Below are positions 51,201-56,819 of a DNA stretch of 64,000 nt, piece by piece (the stretch's first letter is position 1; each line of letters starts with the position of its first letter). Where the stretch lies: assembly GCF_964355755.1 (NCBI RefSeq), contig NC_092671.1, positions 7,387,001-7,451,000 of the forward strand. Direction: 5' to 3'. Source of the DNA: Antedon mediterranea (lineage: Eukaryota > Echinodermata > Crinoidea > Comatulida > Antedonidae). The position numbers were made by a program, and so were the translations under genes. Below the pieces are notes generated by a model, which ran no database searches, had not been told where the DNA came from, and saw only the letters and a list, made by a program, of their open reading frames with translations.

Positions 51201-51490
51201 TTTTTTCGTACACGAAAAAAGTACTATTGAATGACCGTTCAATAGTGCATACTATTGCATGCCATGTGACCCACAATCTTTCTATCAAATTACAGTAATT
51301 TATTTAGGTGTTATATAAAATGAAATACAGTAGTGTAATAGGAAAAGTAATGAAATCGGTATGGCAATTATAAGGACAACCAGTAAATATTTAAAATAAA
51401 TAATAAAGACTAACCAAGTAAATGTGGTGATTCATAAACACTTCTGGTCCCAAGAGGGCTCTCAGAGGAGGAGTTCTCTACTGGTTCCAT
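45..51490 (-). CDS. BAZ2B: BAZ2-family chromatin remodeller (BAZ2B-like), N-terminal 1,752 codons, 25 exons, C-terminus off left edge
   Basis: Large nuclear accessory subunit expected to partner an ISWI ATPase (SNF2H) in nucleosome sliding; that role is family knowledge. Seen here: 25 exons whose phases all agree, read right to left from ATG at 51490-51488. Order in the joined protein: Ser/Pro/Gly-rich N-terminus (1-156), AT-hook GRGRPRK (about 190-196), acidic tract (about 265-320), Lys/Glu/Gln coiled coil (324-493), Asp/Ser region (494-599), MBD/TAM domain (about 608-690), a second basic coiled coil (695-933), DDT domain (about 950-1015), WHIM1-like motif (about 1065-1110), acidic linker, then the DRYRRRYFVLP..GGVFVEGMES motif (about 1225-1250) diagnostic of BAZ2 proteins, a 390-residue disordered region, and a helical segment. 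WAKZ-like, PHD and bromodomain parts must lie left of base 1. Whether it is BAZ2A or BAZ2B cannot be decided; many invertebrates have one copy. No frameshift or internal stop was seen. Confidence 0.9.
358..516 (-). CDS. BAZ2B: BAZ2-like exon 24
   Basis: Codes about residues 1644-1696, containing SEPEMIQSVIKNLNQRGIRE. This is the BAZ2 'DPEML..L..RGIRE' segment that sits between the WHIM-type motif and the PHD finger. The acceptor is TTTTCAG above 516. The donor is A|GTAAAT at 357-356, needed to join in phase to exon 25. Confidence 0.85.
517..897 (-). other. intron 23, no further feature
   Basis: AT-rich intron between exons 23 and 24. I see no repeat or second gene in it. Confidence 0.8.
898..2218 (-). 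CDS. BAZ2B: BAZ2-like exon 23, large exon with WHIM-type motif and disordered tail
   Basis: At 1,321 bases this is by far the largest exon (about 440 codons, residues 1204-1643). It opens with HSLRGICFGQDRYRRRYF and continues VLPHAGGVFVEGMES, the conserved BAZ2 motif following WHIM1. It then runs through a Glu/Lys/Asn-rich region of about 200 residues with repeated KEE, NGE and EES patterns, and finally a Pro/Met/Phe-rich stretch (LPMFNLPPYSIYQLPFPIMP and QMHPFMGLQGMSPT). The acceptor is CTTAG at 2221-2219; the donor is G|GTATGT. The Met at 2122 is not a gene start. The plus-strand frames opposite (1404-2019) are shadows of the low-complexity coding. Confidence 0.9.
2219..2612 (-). other. intron 22, no further feature
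   Basis: Intron of about 394 bases between exons 22 and 23. No repeat or RNA gene recognised. Confidence 0.8.
2613..2868 (-). CDS. BAZ2B: BAZ2-like exon 22, acidic linker
   Basis: Codes about residues 1118-1203. It enters in phase 2 (completing Gln of the KLRQLR segment, equivalent to KLRKLR in vertebrate BAZ2). The basic stretch QQAKKNSKS is followed by a long Asp/Glu tract and ends in a helix, EELQKKIDRLEK. The acid run is encoded by GAT/GAC/GAG repeats and may be length-variable between individuals. Confidence 0.87.
3097..3281 (-). CDS. BAZ2B: BAZ2-like exon 21, WHIM1-like motif
   Basis: Codes residues about 1057-1117: LSFLPFKALVASQKAAILAF, then LVNQLVCSKLVVQQIDESID and RKDKWVVEGKLR. This matches the WHIM1 region and the 'LRRDKWVVEGKLR' block of BAZ2 proteins, a helical segment thought to help ISWI-type complexes measure linker DNA. 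It leaves in phase 2 at CA|GTAAGT. Confidence 0.92.
3427..3534 (-). CDS. BAZ2B: BAZ2-like exon 20, end of DDT region
   Basis: 36 codons in phase 0-0 (PKTAWGENILKVDINKKTMS and EMLRLLLINVNGQENE). The pattern matches the BAZ2 segment immediately after the DDT core, where vertebrates have TALGEHLLNV..NVSEIL. Confidence 0.9.
3632..3777 (-). CDS. BAZ2B: BAZ2-like exon 19, DDT domain second half
   Basis: Codes DLDDDVPSLNALQEGLLN and LLRFTVRLLRLAYDDPGLPD (about residues 972-1020). 'VP.L..LQEGLLN' is the DDT signature seen in BAZ2 proteins. It enters in phase 1 and leaves in phase 0 (ATG|GTGAGT). Confidence 0.92.
3905..4177. mobile_element. MITE-like hairpin with TAAGCCTGGTTTCCAT ends
   Basis: A 273-bp element sits in intron 18. 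Its left end TAAGCCTGGTTTCCAT is matched by an inverted right end (ATGGAAACCAGGCTTTA). Inner inverted matches include ATCGCTACAC and CATCGC/GCGATG segments. The left arm has the segment GTTTCCATTAAAATCGCTAC twice. It is more GC- and CpG-rich than its surroundings. No coding capacity. Its terminus resembles that of the 33,388 and 60,620 elements. Confidence 0.8.
4258..4372 (-). CDS. BAZ2B: BAZ2-like exon 18, DDT domain first half
   Basis: Codes LPLPELPRIPGVKLPGQAFA then DCIMIIEFMHNFGESLGL (about residues 934-971). 'PLPELPRIPG' and 'F.DC.M..EF...FG..LG' are the conserved approach to and start of the DDT helix bundle in BAZ2A/B. The acceptor is TTTAACAG; it leaves in phase 1 at G|GTGAGT. Confidence 0.93.
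4639..4804. mobile_element. MITE family A, 'CTACACTATCAAAC' ends, full copy
   Basis: Inverted ends carry TCTACACTATCAAACTTTAT on the left and a matching GTTTGATAGTGTAG on the right. The inner half also pairs (TGTGATGTGCCCA against TGGGCACATCACA). It sits in intron 17. Other copies are at 10,067, 26,821 and a solo end at 63,246. Confidence 0.85.
4827..4967 (-). CDS. BAZ2B: BAZ2-like exon 17, basic coiled coil
   Basis: 47 codons, phase 0-0: EKERVKEEKKNEKKVSRERK, then a helix ending LKKPVDDLKVIDPK. It is the strongly charged helix that runs into the DDT domain in BAZ2 proteins (ELKKP..D is conserved). Confidence 0.9.
5212..5277 (-). CDS. BAZ2B: BAZ2-like exon 16, coiled coil
   Basis: 22 codons, phase 0-0: ERERRKQHMLLVRALEARKK AE. 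It corresponds to the ERERRRQHMMLMKAMEARKKAE helix of BAZ2 proteins. Acceptor TTTTAG above 5277; donor GAG|GTAAGC. Confidence 0.9.
5745..6151. repeat. 68-bp tandem repeat, six copies
   Basis: Six near-identical units of ATTTAGACTGCCCAGTACAA... type. The period is 68 bases for copies starting at 5821, 5889, 5957, 6025 and 6093. The first unit (from 5758) is 63 bases because it lacks ACTTG. The array lies in the intron before exon 16, and its near-identity indicates recent expansion. Open frames across it (5618-5917 plus, 6018-6233 minus) are artefacts. Confidence 0.95.
6992..7075 (-). CDS. BAZ2B: candidate 84-base optional exon in the coiled coil (15a)
   Basis: Between exons 15 and 16 the minus strand has acceptor GCTAGAAAG at 7076 and donor CAG|GTAAAC at 6991-6990. 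They bracket 28 codons, EIKSESIKKSKLLSQKLTHL followed by NHLTQQTQ, in phase 0-0. The charged Leu/Gln heptad-like content fits the flanking coiled coil. Vertebrate BAZ2 reads directly from the exon 15 to the exon 16 sequence, so this may be alternatively spliced or lineage-specific. An alternative acceptor four bases upstream would hit a stop. Confidence 0.5.
7613..7657 (-). CDS. BAZ2B: BAZ2-like exon 15, coiled coil
   Basis: A 45-base exon, 15 codons: ERELRRQQTVLLKHQ, matching the ELRRQQ..LLKHQ helix of BAZ2A/B. Acceptor CCTAG above 7657; donor CAG|GTAAGA. Too short to find from an open frame alone; identified by motif and splice sites. Confidence 0.9.
9616..10024. repeat. about 20-bp tandem repeat (GGTATACCAAATATAGGCAT)
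   Basis: Roughly twenty units of 20-21 bases with the palindromic core GGTATACC and alternating AGGCATGG/AGGCAAGG/AAGCAAGG variants that seem to recur in blocks, as in higher-order repeats. It creates overlapping long frames rich in Tyr/Ile/Pro on both strands (9571-10049), which I do not regard as genes. Confidence 0.95.
10067..10188. mobile_element. MITE family A, second copy
   Basis: Left end AAAGCTCTGTCTACACTATC, right end inverted (GTTTGATAGTGTAGACAGAG). It is flanked by TA-containing sequence. Shorter internal region than the 4,639 copy, with CACATTTCTTTGTCACATAA before the right end. Confidence 0.88.
11322..11387 (-). CDS. BAZ2B: BAZ2-like exon 14, coiled coil
   Basis: 22 codons, phase 0-0: DRRKRRQQIEAKKNRDALKK AK. 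It continues the Arg/Lys/Glu helix. Acceptor GTCACAG; donor AAG|GTTTGT. Confidence 0.88.
11388..12997 (-). other. intron 13 with SINE remnant
   Basis: About 1.6 kb, AT-rich, containing the tRNA-like SINE remnant near 11.9 kb. Nothing else recognised. Confidence 0.7.
11865..11990 (-). mobile_element. tRNA-derived SINE remnant
   Basis: Reading the minus strand, GTAGCTGTGTACTTA (degenerate A box) is followed by GGGTTCAAATCC at 11930-11919. The latter matches the RNA polymerase III B box (GGTTCRANTCC). The spacing is tRNA-like and TACTGGGTTCAAATCCTAGC suggests a T-arm stem. There is no intact acceptor stem, so a true tRNA gene is unlikely. The tail runs into ordinary AT-rich sequence. Confidence 0.55.
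12998..13125 (-). CDS. BAZ2B: BAZ2-like exon 13, coiled coil
   Basis: Codes ALHMAEEKRRHKEMIRLHRE, then RMEQLRMEREMRAQQIFE (about residues 785-827). Long basic/Met-rich helix. It enters in phase 1 (acceptor TTTGTAG) and leaves in phase 0 (GAG|GTATGG). Confidence 0.88.
13126..15460 (-). other. intron 12 with 45-bp tandem array
   Basis: About 2.3 kb between exons 12 and 13, containing the array at 13,360-14,000. The rest is AT-rich without recognisable features. Confidence 0.7.
13360..14000. repeat. 45-bp tandem repeat array
   Basis: Around 14 units built on GGCTATCTATGGATATCCAG then TACAGTTGGCTAGCTATTTG. The period is exactly 45 bases between clean copies (for example 13,801 and 13,846). The left half is more diverged, with CAGACAGTACTGTATTTGGC variants alternating, and the right half is nearly uniform. 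Long frames on both strands (13288-14007) are artefacts of a period divisible by three. Confidence 0.95.
15461..15553 (-). CDS. BAZ2B: BAZ2-like exon 12, coiled coil
   Basis: Codes EMARRVQENKMKRKLDRHQR, then ASVVREQRRLQ (about residues 754-784). Phase 1 at both ends; acceptor AATTCAG, donor CAAG|GTACTA. Confidence 0.88.
15876..16053 (-). CDS. BAZ2B: BAZ2-like exon 11, post-MBD segment
   Basis: Codes GIVFEKLTAEELTQRLYSPP then PPRGRVGRTSQKAHEKRR and a basic helix ending KKLEQEG (about residues 695-753). PPPPRGRVGR is a basic proline-rich turn after the MBD/TAM domain. Phase 0 in, phase 1 out. Confidence 0.88.
16356..16639 (-). CDS. BAZ2B: BAZ2-like exon 10, MBD/TAM domain
   Basis: Codes residues about 600-694, holding a full methyl-CpG-binding-like TAM domain: LQYGFRRQTIIRQLG, then GEVIYYGPCGKKLRNYPEVL, RYLKRRQITTVGREHFSFSA, and KVKVGEYLNPR. 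The 'G.V.YY.PCGKKLR.YPEVLRYL' core and 'ITTVGREHFSFS' are the hallmark of BAZ2 TAM domains, which bind nucleic acid and in general not methyl-CpG (family knowledge). Phase 1 in (acceptor TCGACAG), phase 0 out. Confidence 0.95.
16990..17142 (-). CDS. BAZ2B: BAZ2-like exon 9, acidic linker before MBD
   Basis: Codes GDSGSDLDTEGDSDNDHLDT, then KYYKRNMPSTSMYYDPG (about residues 549-599). Asp/Ser-rich and probably disordered, with likely casein-kinase-2-type sites (SDSD-like). Phase 1-1. The plus-strand frame at 16954-17148 is a shadow. Confidence 0.87.
17381..17675. repeat. about 153-bp tandem duplication in intron 8
   Basis: Two copies begin ATTATAAATTTAGATAAATA at 17381 and 17534. They share TTTGTTATGCAAATATTTTT, GTACATACTGTACT and the CCTAAATAGG..TGTTTCTGAAATTTGAT end. 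The right copy ends about 70 bases above the exon 8 donor. Confidence 0.9.
17742..17907 (-). CDS. BAZ2B: BAZ2-like exon 8
   Basis: Codes MVKPGARQIADEMMIKATAR, then LREHASIKKAAKAQNSSKRD and an Asp/Ser tract. A helical Ala/Lys segment leads into disorder (about residues 494-548). Acceptor GACTTAG, phase 0 in; donor G|GTAATT, phase 1 out. The first ATG here is internal, not a start. Confidence 0.85.
17908..18833 (-). other. intron 7
   Basis: About 0.9 kb. Near 18,655-18,790 there is a degraded segment (GTCCTGTCTTTTGCATTGTA plus a G-rich run) resembling the interior of the hAT-like element at 48.9 kb. Otherwise nothing recognised. Confidence 0.5.
18834..19250 (-). CDS. BAZ2B: BAZ2-like exon 7, coiled coil with PLNLS motif
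   Basis: 139 codons (about residues 355-493), phase 0-0. A long Lys/Glu/Gln helix (EEEQKKKAEQLTLQFEQQIK, AQQQQLKIQKKMEAEKRKNR) is followed by a Ser-rich loop with DTPLNLSKRS at codons 18995-18981. A second helix follows, NEDLAKFVSTHEKLIARTTK then QAAERIKVALKAK. PLNLS matches the PxDLS-type CtBP-docking motif. Acceptor CTTTAG, donor AAG|GTATAC. Confidence 0.9.
19807..19899 (-). CDS. BAZ2B: BAZ2-like exon 6, coiled coil
   Basis: 31 codons, phase 0-0: TKKELELKQKELLEQEKKIK, then QQQQEARQRKK. Gln/Lys/Glu helix opening the first coiled coil. Acceptor GGTTTTAG; donor AAG|GTTAGA. Confidence 0.88.
19900..21064 (-). other. intron 5, no further feature
   Basis: About 1.2 kb of AT-rich intron. I see no repeat, RNA gene or additional exon that I can support. 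Confidence 0.7.
21065..21346 (-). CDS. BAZ2B: BAZ2-like exon 5, acidic Ser/Glu/Asp region
   Basis: 94 codons, phase 0-0 (about residues 230-323). It begins AKNVPSPMEVTESDQS and passes through DVDMEEDDDDDTTSDDLDGT and SNSEEDDSEEEHEMETIMK. Acidic and disordered, typical of the stretch before the coiled coil in BAZ2 proteins. Acceptor TTCTAAAG, donor AAG|GTAAAT. The plus-strand frame 20904-21281 is a shadow. Confidence 0.87.
21347..22645 (-). other. intron 4, no further feature
   Basis: About 1.3 kb. Plus-strand frames at 21432-21659 and 22232-22423 have no homology I recognise and no splice support. No repeat recognised. Confidence 0.7.
22646..22863 (-). CDS. BAZ2B: BAZ2-like exon 4, AT-hook
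   Basis: Codes NVNEYLGYESKTPASPPTAV, then a Ser/Pro run and KRGRGRPRKSDSP (AT-hook near residues 189-196), and DRAKFLAEKK (about 157-229). The GRGRPRK core should bind the minor groove of AT-rich DNA. Acceptor TTCAACAG, phase 1 in; donor AAA|GTAAGA, phase 0 out. Confidence 0.88.
22955..23145. repeat. degraded dispersed repeat with TCCAGGTAAG..GGCA end
   Basis: The right side (TTATCCAGGTAAGAAGGCAT then GAAACAGAC) matches the terminus of the fold-back element at 25.9-26.15 kb and a fragment near 39,035-39,065. No inverted partner is clear in this copy. Confidence 0.5.
23182..23364 (-). CDS. BAZ2B: BAZ2-like exon 3, Gly/Ser/Trp-rich
   Basis: Codes GGATWWTQPHGTVPGLGLSG, then SRLGLTGGGNNLGLTPSF and DSTVKDFESFLFTGKNQK (about residues 96-156). 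Disordered N-terminal region with a short WW/FESFLF hydrophobic motif resembling the ATWWS...DPFASFMFS-like patch I associate with BAZ2B N-termini (recalled, unchecked). Acceptor CTTGGCAG, donor A|GTAAGT, phase 1-1. Confidence 0.85.
25937..26149. mobile_element. fold-back (MITE-like) element, arms about 75 bp
   Basis: The left arm GTGCCAGCTTACCCGGATAA...CAAATGCCATATTCTC pairs with the inverted right arm (GAGAATATGCCATTTGTC...CCAGGTAAGCTGGCAC). Further in, AAAAAGCGAGATA pairs with TATCTCGCTTTTT. The loop is about 60 bases. No coding capacity; the 85-residue minus frame across it is an artefact. Confidence 0.88.
26821..26915. mobile_element. MITE family A, right-truncated copy
   Basis: Begins AAAGCTCTGTCTACACTATC and follows the 4,639 copy (AAACTTTATGTGACAAA, then ATGATGTCATATCACTACCA) before similarity stops near the TTTGGGC segment. 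The right terminal repeat is absent. Confidence 0.82.
28905..29060. repeat. cluster of AACCGGTT palindromes
   Basis: Three copies of the palindrome AACCGGTTA (near 28,910, 28,968 and 29,036) and two related half-forms (TTAACCGAAACC near 28,980, TTAACCGGACC near 29,055) lie in about 150 bases. Outer copies are in opposite orientation relative to AAATA/TATTT flanks, as in a small inverted-repeat element. Confidence 0.7.
29547..29703. repeat. about 79-bp tandem duplication
   Basis: Two copies of TTCTTTTAAATTAATAAAGT...AGTAATAGAAAGT...TAACAAAGAAAATAA, diverged by a few substitutions and short indels. Intronic. Confidence 0.85.
33205..33330. repeat. dispersed repeat shared with 62.7-62.85 kb
   Basis: GATATAGGCATCACATGTGA followed by AACACATATGGTGCTGTATT corresponds to GATATAGGCATCATATGTGA and its continuation at 62,753. 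Similarity continues through AGAATTTGCCTT. The 64-residue plus frame here is not supported as a gene. Confidence 0.75.
33388..33548. mobile_element. hairpin MITE family B ('GGTTCCCACTAGCGACGC')
   Basis: Ends TAAGCGTGGTTCCCACTAG and an inverted CTAGTGAGAACCAAGCTTTA, with internal inverted GCAAGGACGTAACGCAACGC and matching segments around an ACAAGCGATGGCTTATTCGC centre. It is in reverse orientation to the copy at 60,620 and conserved along its whole length. Confidence 0.92.
43886..44095 (-). CDS. BAZ2B: BAZ2-like exon 2, Ser/Pro-rich
   Basis: Codes HSGFPSTGTSQEPFSMSSVP, then SAFSVIGHGFPTGNRTPGSE and LRNDSMPSPSSTSTTSHNTM (about residues 26-95). Disordered. Acceptor CTTTTCTAG, phase 1 in (completing Gly); donor G|GTGAGA, phase 1 out. 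The function of this region is unknown to me. Confidence 0.82.
46418..46677 (+). mobile_element. non-LTR retrotransposon C-terminal tail fragment
   Basis: The plus frame reads RRWFGEPIISQTKEGKRSRG then RRRVMWMTSVIEWLPENG and LLTKTKSRKLWKNIHRYGT before a stop. This follows the pattern of the C-terminal tail of many LINE reverse transcriptases (WFGHV.R...GKR.RGR.R..W.D.I...G.......R..WR.......). The reverse transcriptase core is missing, so it is a dead 5'-truncated or eroded copy inside intron 1 of the BAZ2-like gene, in opposite orientation to it. Confidence 0.65.
48925..49087. mobile_element. hAT-like non-autonomous element
   Basis: Ends AGTGGCGGATCCAGG and, inverted, AATCCGCCCCT. A matching GCTATTC lies directly outside both ends, consistent with a target duplication of about 7-8 bp as made by hAT transposases. 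It contains a 15-base G run after the left end. No coding capacity. Confidence 0.75.
51415..51490 (-). CDS. BAZ2B: BAZ2-like exon 1 (coding), start codon
   Basis: ATG at 51490-51488 reads MEPVENSSSESPLGTRSVYE then SPHLL, leaving in phase 1 at G|GTTAGT. The exon itself starts at 51491, one base before the ATG, after acceptor TTTTTCAG. At least one untranslated exon therefore lies upstream (to the right). The Met is followed by G (GGATGG), a fair start context. Exon 2 joins in phase. MEPxExSSxSP is similar to starts of BAZ2B proteins, from memory. Confidence 0.78.
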
Positions 51491-52819
51491 CCTGAAAAAT
51501 AAAAAGCAAGGATCATTCTAGTATGTCTACACTACAGTACAAGTGATATTTATGAACAACTATCCCATGCATCAGAGGATTACTTCACGTAAGATGCTGT
51601 GTAAAATAGAAATAATAATAATCATCAATTTAAATACATATTTTTATCGCCTTACACAACAAGTATTAAATATAAATTTAAATCATCATACATCCTTTTC
51701 AACCCCATCAAAGAAGTCTATTACCCAACATCATCTCTTCCTTGCATCAATCTCGTTTTGATTATTTCAAAAGTATAAATTCCACAGCCAAAGGCCTATA
51801 AAACCAGCCTGATTGAATATAAAGATCTATCTTGTCAGTAGAACATTCCTAACTAATCATTACCACATATAATTTGACAGTACAGTATATGGATAAGACA
51901 TTATAAGAAAATCTGAATGCTACAGACCTTACCAGTAAAATAAAGGATTTAACGAATAGTCCATTGCACACATTAAACCCTGTTTAAATGACAGCAACAA
52001 AAGAATGCTTCGCTAGCCTTCAATTAATGACTACAGATCTTGCTTTGCAGTTTTTCCTTTCTCTCTTCGAACTACTAATTATAATTTCTTCAACACAGCT
52101 GATATTATTAACCATAGTAGCATATTATATCCATCACTGCACACTCTACAAACAATATCTCAACGAAGAGCAATCCATATTGTAATTCATCAAACTGGTT
52201 ATATTATTCACTGAATCCTAAATATGTACATATCAAATATTGTGTTTATTTTCATTCAAATGGTTATTAGTATGTTTTTTAACAGGATCCTATCTCATGG
52301 TGAAACAACATGAATAGCCTATTCATCAAAACAAATCACTGTTATTTAAAGGTATTCATCTATGCTGACATATTTATTGTACTGTGTATTTTATACCAAA
52401 TAAAAGGAAGGTACACAAATTATTTTCTATTATTGGAAAAGATAAAATAATAAAAGGAGTTAATATGAATATTATTAACAATAAAATACTTATAATATTT
52501 GATTATTCCTTTTACAATTTGTTATTGTGTACAGTAATTTCTCAAAATTTGTTGAAATTATGGTCAAATAGCTAGTAAATTAGTAATCTATTTATATATA
52601 AATTATGGTTAATTCTGACATAGGCGAGCACAATGCAAAAACTTCGGTACAAATCTCCGCCTTGGATACCTACTGTACCTTATCTATCTCAGAGGTACCG
52701 CGAAACGTAGATTTGATAACATTAGTTTTCACATCGACGCTATTGTTCGATATTTCTATCTTAGGAAGATATTATAAAGGGTTTTATAAGAAATTTTCTG
52801 ATTTCAATCAGTAAATTTT

Positions 52820-53480
52820 AACTCTACGCGCGGTAGAAGTAATTTCTGGGTTCACGGTAAGGTGTTGGTTTCAACCAGGGAGTTGTAAAACAACTACCTG
52901 TTTCAACTAAGTTGGCCGTTGGTGCTCGGTGGCGATAGCCATTTTGTTTTTTTGTTTATTTTCGGACCGCGCGTGTGAAGTTATATAATAGTAGTACATA
53001 AACTCCGATAGCAGAGTTGTTGAGTAAACTGCCAAGACTTTATGTATACTGTGCGCTATCTGTGTCCCGTCAGGACCCTGGGATACTTCTGCCCATGTTG
53101 CAAGCCGTCTAAACTGTGTCGCGGAATAATGTATTAATTATACCAATTAGGATGGTATTTTTAGTAGATTTCTTCGGACTGTTATCTACAATTTACCTAG
53201 CATTGGTTATTCTTTTTTACCACTTTTCATATCTACAATAAACACTATACGCCTTAAACGCTATTAATCATCTAAGACACTTAGGTTAGTGAGTACGTTT
53301 AGTTTTACGAATATCAAAAGCATTTACATAATGGTGACCGACCGAAATTGTCCAGGCCAGAATGTCCTTCTAAAACTGTTTACGTCCCGAGTCATTATCA
53401 TTCCGAGAACCATCGTCTACACTTCCTAGAGGGGGAGCGAGCAGGGGGAGCGAGCGAAGCGAGCTCACCCTCTAGTATGA
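52820..53480. promoter_or_regulatory. CpG-richer patch with small palindromes
   Basis: Denser in CG dinucleotides than flanks (CTCTACGCGCGG, GGACCGCGCG, GTGTCGCGG, GAGCGAGCGAAGCGAGC). It contains an imperfect hairpin CAGGGAGTTGT/ACAACTACCTG near 52,877-52,901 and an inverted pair CTAGAGGGGGAGC / GAGCTCACCCTCTAG at about 53,427-53,475. It could be a promoter or an old element; I cannot tell which. Confidence 0.35.
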
Positions 53481-55128
53481 AGAAATTACTTTTAATGCTA
53501 TTTTTATAAGTACTTTTGTACATACACTTGTAAATAAATGTCCCTGAAATTTGGCTTATTATGATTTCTTTGTACACACATACAAATATTACTAGTATTT
53601 AAATATAGATTTGCTAAATGTCATTGTTATCATATCAGTTTTCTTCTTCAAAATATTATGTGCAAAATCAATAATGAAATGAAAATGCAGTGGTGTTAGT
53701 ATTGTATGTACAGTACTGTGTATATGGAAAAAAGGCTTATATAAAAACAAAAAAAAATATGAATTTGAATCTAAACTAATGTAACCACAGTAGTTTGTGG
53801 TGCAACGACCAATCAAATTGATTGATTCAACTGATCTAGAATTTCCTGCAGGAACGTTAGGTCTGAACATACCCTAAAATTAAGCAGTACTGTAGGTCAA
53901 CGAATGTGCATTGAGATTTAAAGCAGAGCAATATTCAATCAACACAATAATTGCTAGGTGTTGCGATTGCTACAGAACTTATTTTCAAGTCATGTCCATG
54001 AATTTTTACTTTAAAATTATCTAATATTCTTATTATCAGATATCAAGCTATGGACACGTATTACTTCCCAATCAAATTATGAATTATTGGGAATATCTTC
54101 CTGTGTTATTAAGCTTAAAATGCGAACTGATAACTATTAATATCACAATTAATATGTCATGATATCGTTCTACAAACTGTAATATTATTTAGTAGAAGTT
54201 GTAAATAATATGAACGTTATTCTTAACGATATTAACAAAGCAGCATACAGTAAAATGACCACATGTAATATTACAACTTGTTTGTTAAATGCTTACTTTC
54301 CTAATTTAGTTTAGGTGTCAAAAGGGAGAGGGAGTGGGGATAGCCTAAAGTGCAACCCTACTGGATCCACCCTTGGCCTATCTAGTATCTAACAAGTCAT
54401 ATCAATCTTGGGACATACTGTACACTGTACAATTTCAATTTTTGTCAATCGTAACAACACAGAAACAAACATAGAGGGCATTCTCGCTATGTTTATTATA
54501 TCACAGCAACATTGAACATATATTTATATATAATATATATAAAGACATTTTTTCCCATTTTGCACATTAAATGATATTGATATGGCGTATCACATATTCA
54601 TATATTATAATTTTGTTGCTGAAAATGTATTCATTATTAGAAAATGTTTCAATTGTGATGATGAGTATTTTAATTAGCTATCATACATCTAAATAATGAG
54701 TTTTTAATTAAAATACCACCATATGGTTTTATATAAAGAATTCAGAGTTTTAACATTATTTTTTTTTATTTAATGTCTATTCTTTATAACAACATTCACT
54801 ATACTATTGATATTGTATTGTACTTCCTGATGCTATAGACAAAAGGTCATTGAAAACACAATAAAATAAATGTATTATTCAAAGCTTACTACTACTACTA
54901 CTACTGTATATATAGCAACCTTTGTTTTCTCATCTACTACAGTATATCTAGAAGGCAATCACACTGTATATTTAATGCTTTATGATATAATAATAATATG
55001 TAGATATGTAAAATTGACACAAACTCAATTGACTGAGTTGCACATCATAAACAGTGGAGTATAAGTGGAATAACTTTGACCTACTGTAAGATAATAGTAT
55101 ACATACAGTAATCTAGTTTACACAAATA

Positions 55129-55533
55129 TGGTATATCCGCTGGTATAATCCCAACCCTCTTAAAAAACGAGATTGGGCCAACTTTGGGGAATGGGACAAT
55201 TTCGCCAGTGTAGCATAGCAAAAAGCTATACAAAACAACCTTTTTGCTACACTTTTCTAAAATTGTGTAGCAAAAAATACAATTATTAAAAAACTATGTT
55301 TCTCGACTCAAAAATCAGTTTGATTAGCAATATTGCTAAACAAAATTTATAAATTAAATTTTCCCCTGCGGACTAACCCGGGGAAACCTTGGTTCAGGAA
55401 AAAAAAGATTGGTAAGCATTTATTCTGGTTAGAGAGAGGCCTACATCCAGATCAAAAGTCTGTCTATACCCGGGGATACTGTATGCCTGTTCAGACATAA
55501 AGTTGGGGTGGGAATATACCCGAGGATATACGG
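55129..55533. mobile_element. 405-bp non-autonomous element with inverted ends
   Basis: The left end GGTATATCCGCTGGTATAAT then CCCAACCC is mirrored at the right end (GGGGTGGGAATATACCCGAGG then ATATACGG, inverted). Ends of about 30 bp with mismatches. The interior has AGCAAAAAG repeats and no open frame. Confidence 0.65.
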
Positions 55534-56819
55534 TTTTAAATAGAAAAATATTCTTCAACACTTTATGAAGATTGAGAATTTTTAAGTTTTGCGAGTTTAA
55601 TCAAATACTTTTTAAGAATACATTCACTCTAACCTAAGTTGGGATAATTTAAATATAATTTGCCTTGAACAAAATAGAGGGTGTCATAGCACATCAACAG
55701 GCACAAATAATTATTACTGTACCGATTCTGATGTTATTGGGCTTACTGTATACCAGAGGACCGAAATGTATACAGTAGGGTCAGCCTCCTGCACGGTTTG
55801 TGTGCAGTATCAGGTGGATTTTTTCGTTAAATACTTAATTTCTCAATGTAAATTTAGATTTCAGACAAAAAATTTATAAACTAGCTGAAACAAATTAGCA
55901 ATACCTAAATTTGCAATCACATGGACCAACCAAGTCAAACACCAGGAAGAGATCTACTCTACAAACTTGAAAAGTTGCGCAAACTTTTTGACCAATCAGC
56001 TCACAGGCAATATAGTGGTCTTCTCTTCTTGTTAGTTACAATAGAGTAGGTCTTCAGGACAACAATGTTGGACATTCTAGTTTTCTTACAGTATTTATTC
56101 AGTGTAGCATACATTTTGAACACAGAAAAGTTATCTGTTGTTGAGGCAAAAATATTTATCTATATGATTTTTAATGTATTTCTAAATTAAATACATGAAT
56201 TATTTGCTCAATGCGTAACTTATCAACAATCAACCTACTAGATACTACAACTTCTAAATTACTCAAATTAATTGAACTTTTTCAGAAATTATCCAATTTA
56301 ATTTTTTTGCTCAAAATTATGATAATCATCCATCTGCGAAAGGAGTATAAAAGCGGTATATTATAAAAGAGATGTACGTCACAGGTTTGTTTTTTTTTTT
56401 CTGAATTGATACTAAATAAAAGATCTATCGCAATTTGTCACTAGGTAACAAGTAATATATAAAACTATATATTTTAATGAAATTATTATTAACTTGATAA
56501 ACAATATCTAGTCAAAACCAACAAAATGTCAAGAAAATTCACATCAAAACCCTGAGATGAGTGGTATAAATTCAATTGTATACCTCCATGGTCTAGGCCT
56601 AGCTTTATGAAGGCTTTCTGATGAATTTCTGTTGCTCACATTTAATTGATAAATTAATAAAATTCAACACAATGACAAGTCCATCAAATATACAAAATAT
56701 AATGTAATCCTAACACACAAACCTTAGCCTATATTGTACAGGTCATGTTGACACCAAAACAAAGTGACAAGTCTATTTAAAAACGCTTGAAAGTTTCTAT
56801 ACTTTTAGACAAATAAAAT

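Larger units (their letters stand above)
44096..51414 (-). other. intron 1, about 7.3 kb
   Basis: AT-rich. Contains the orphan exon-like segment at 45,575-45,604, a retrotransposon tail fragment at 46.4-46.7 kb and a hAT-like element at 48.9-49.09 kb. Nothing else supported. Confidence 0.7.
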
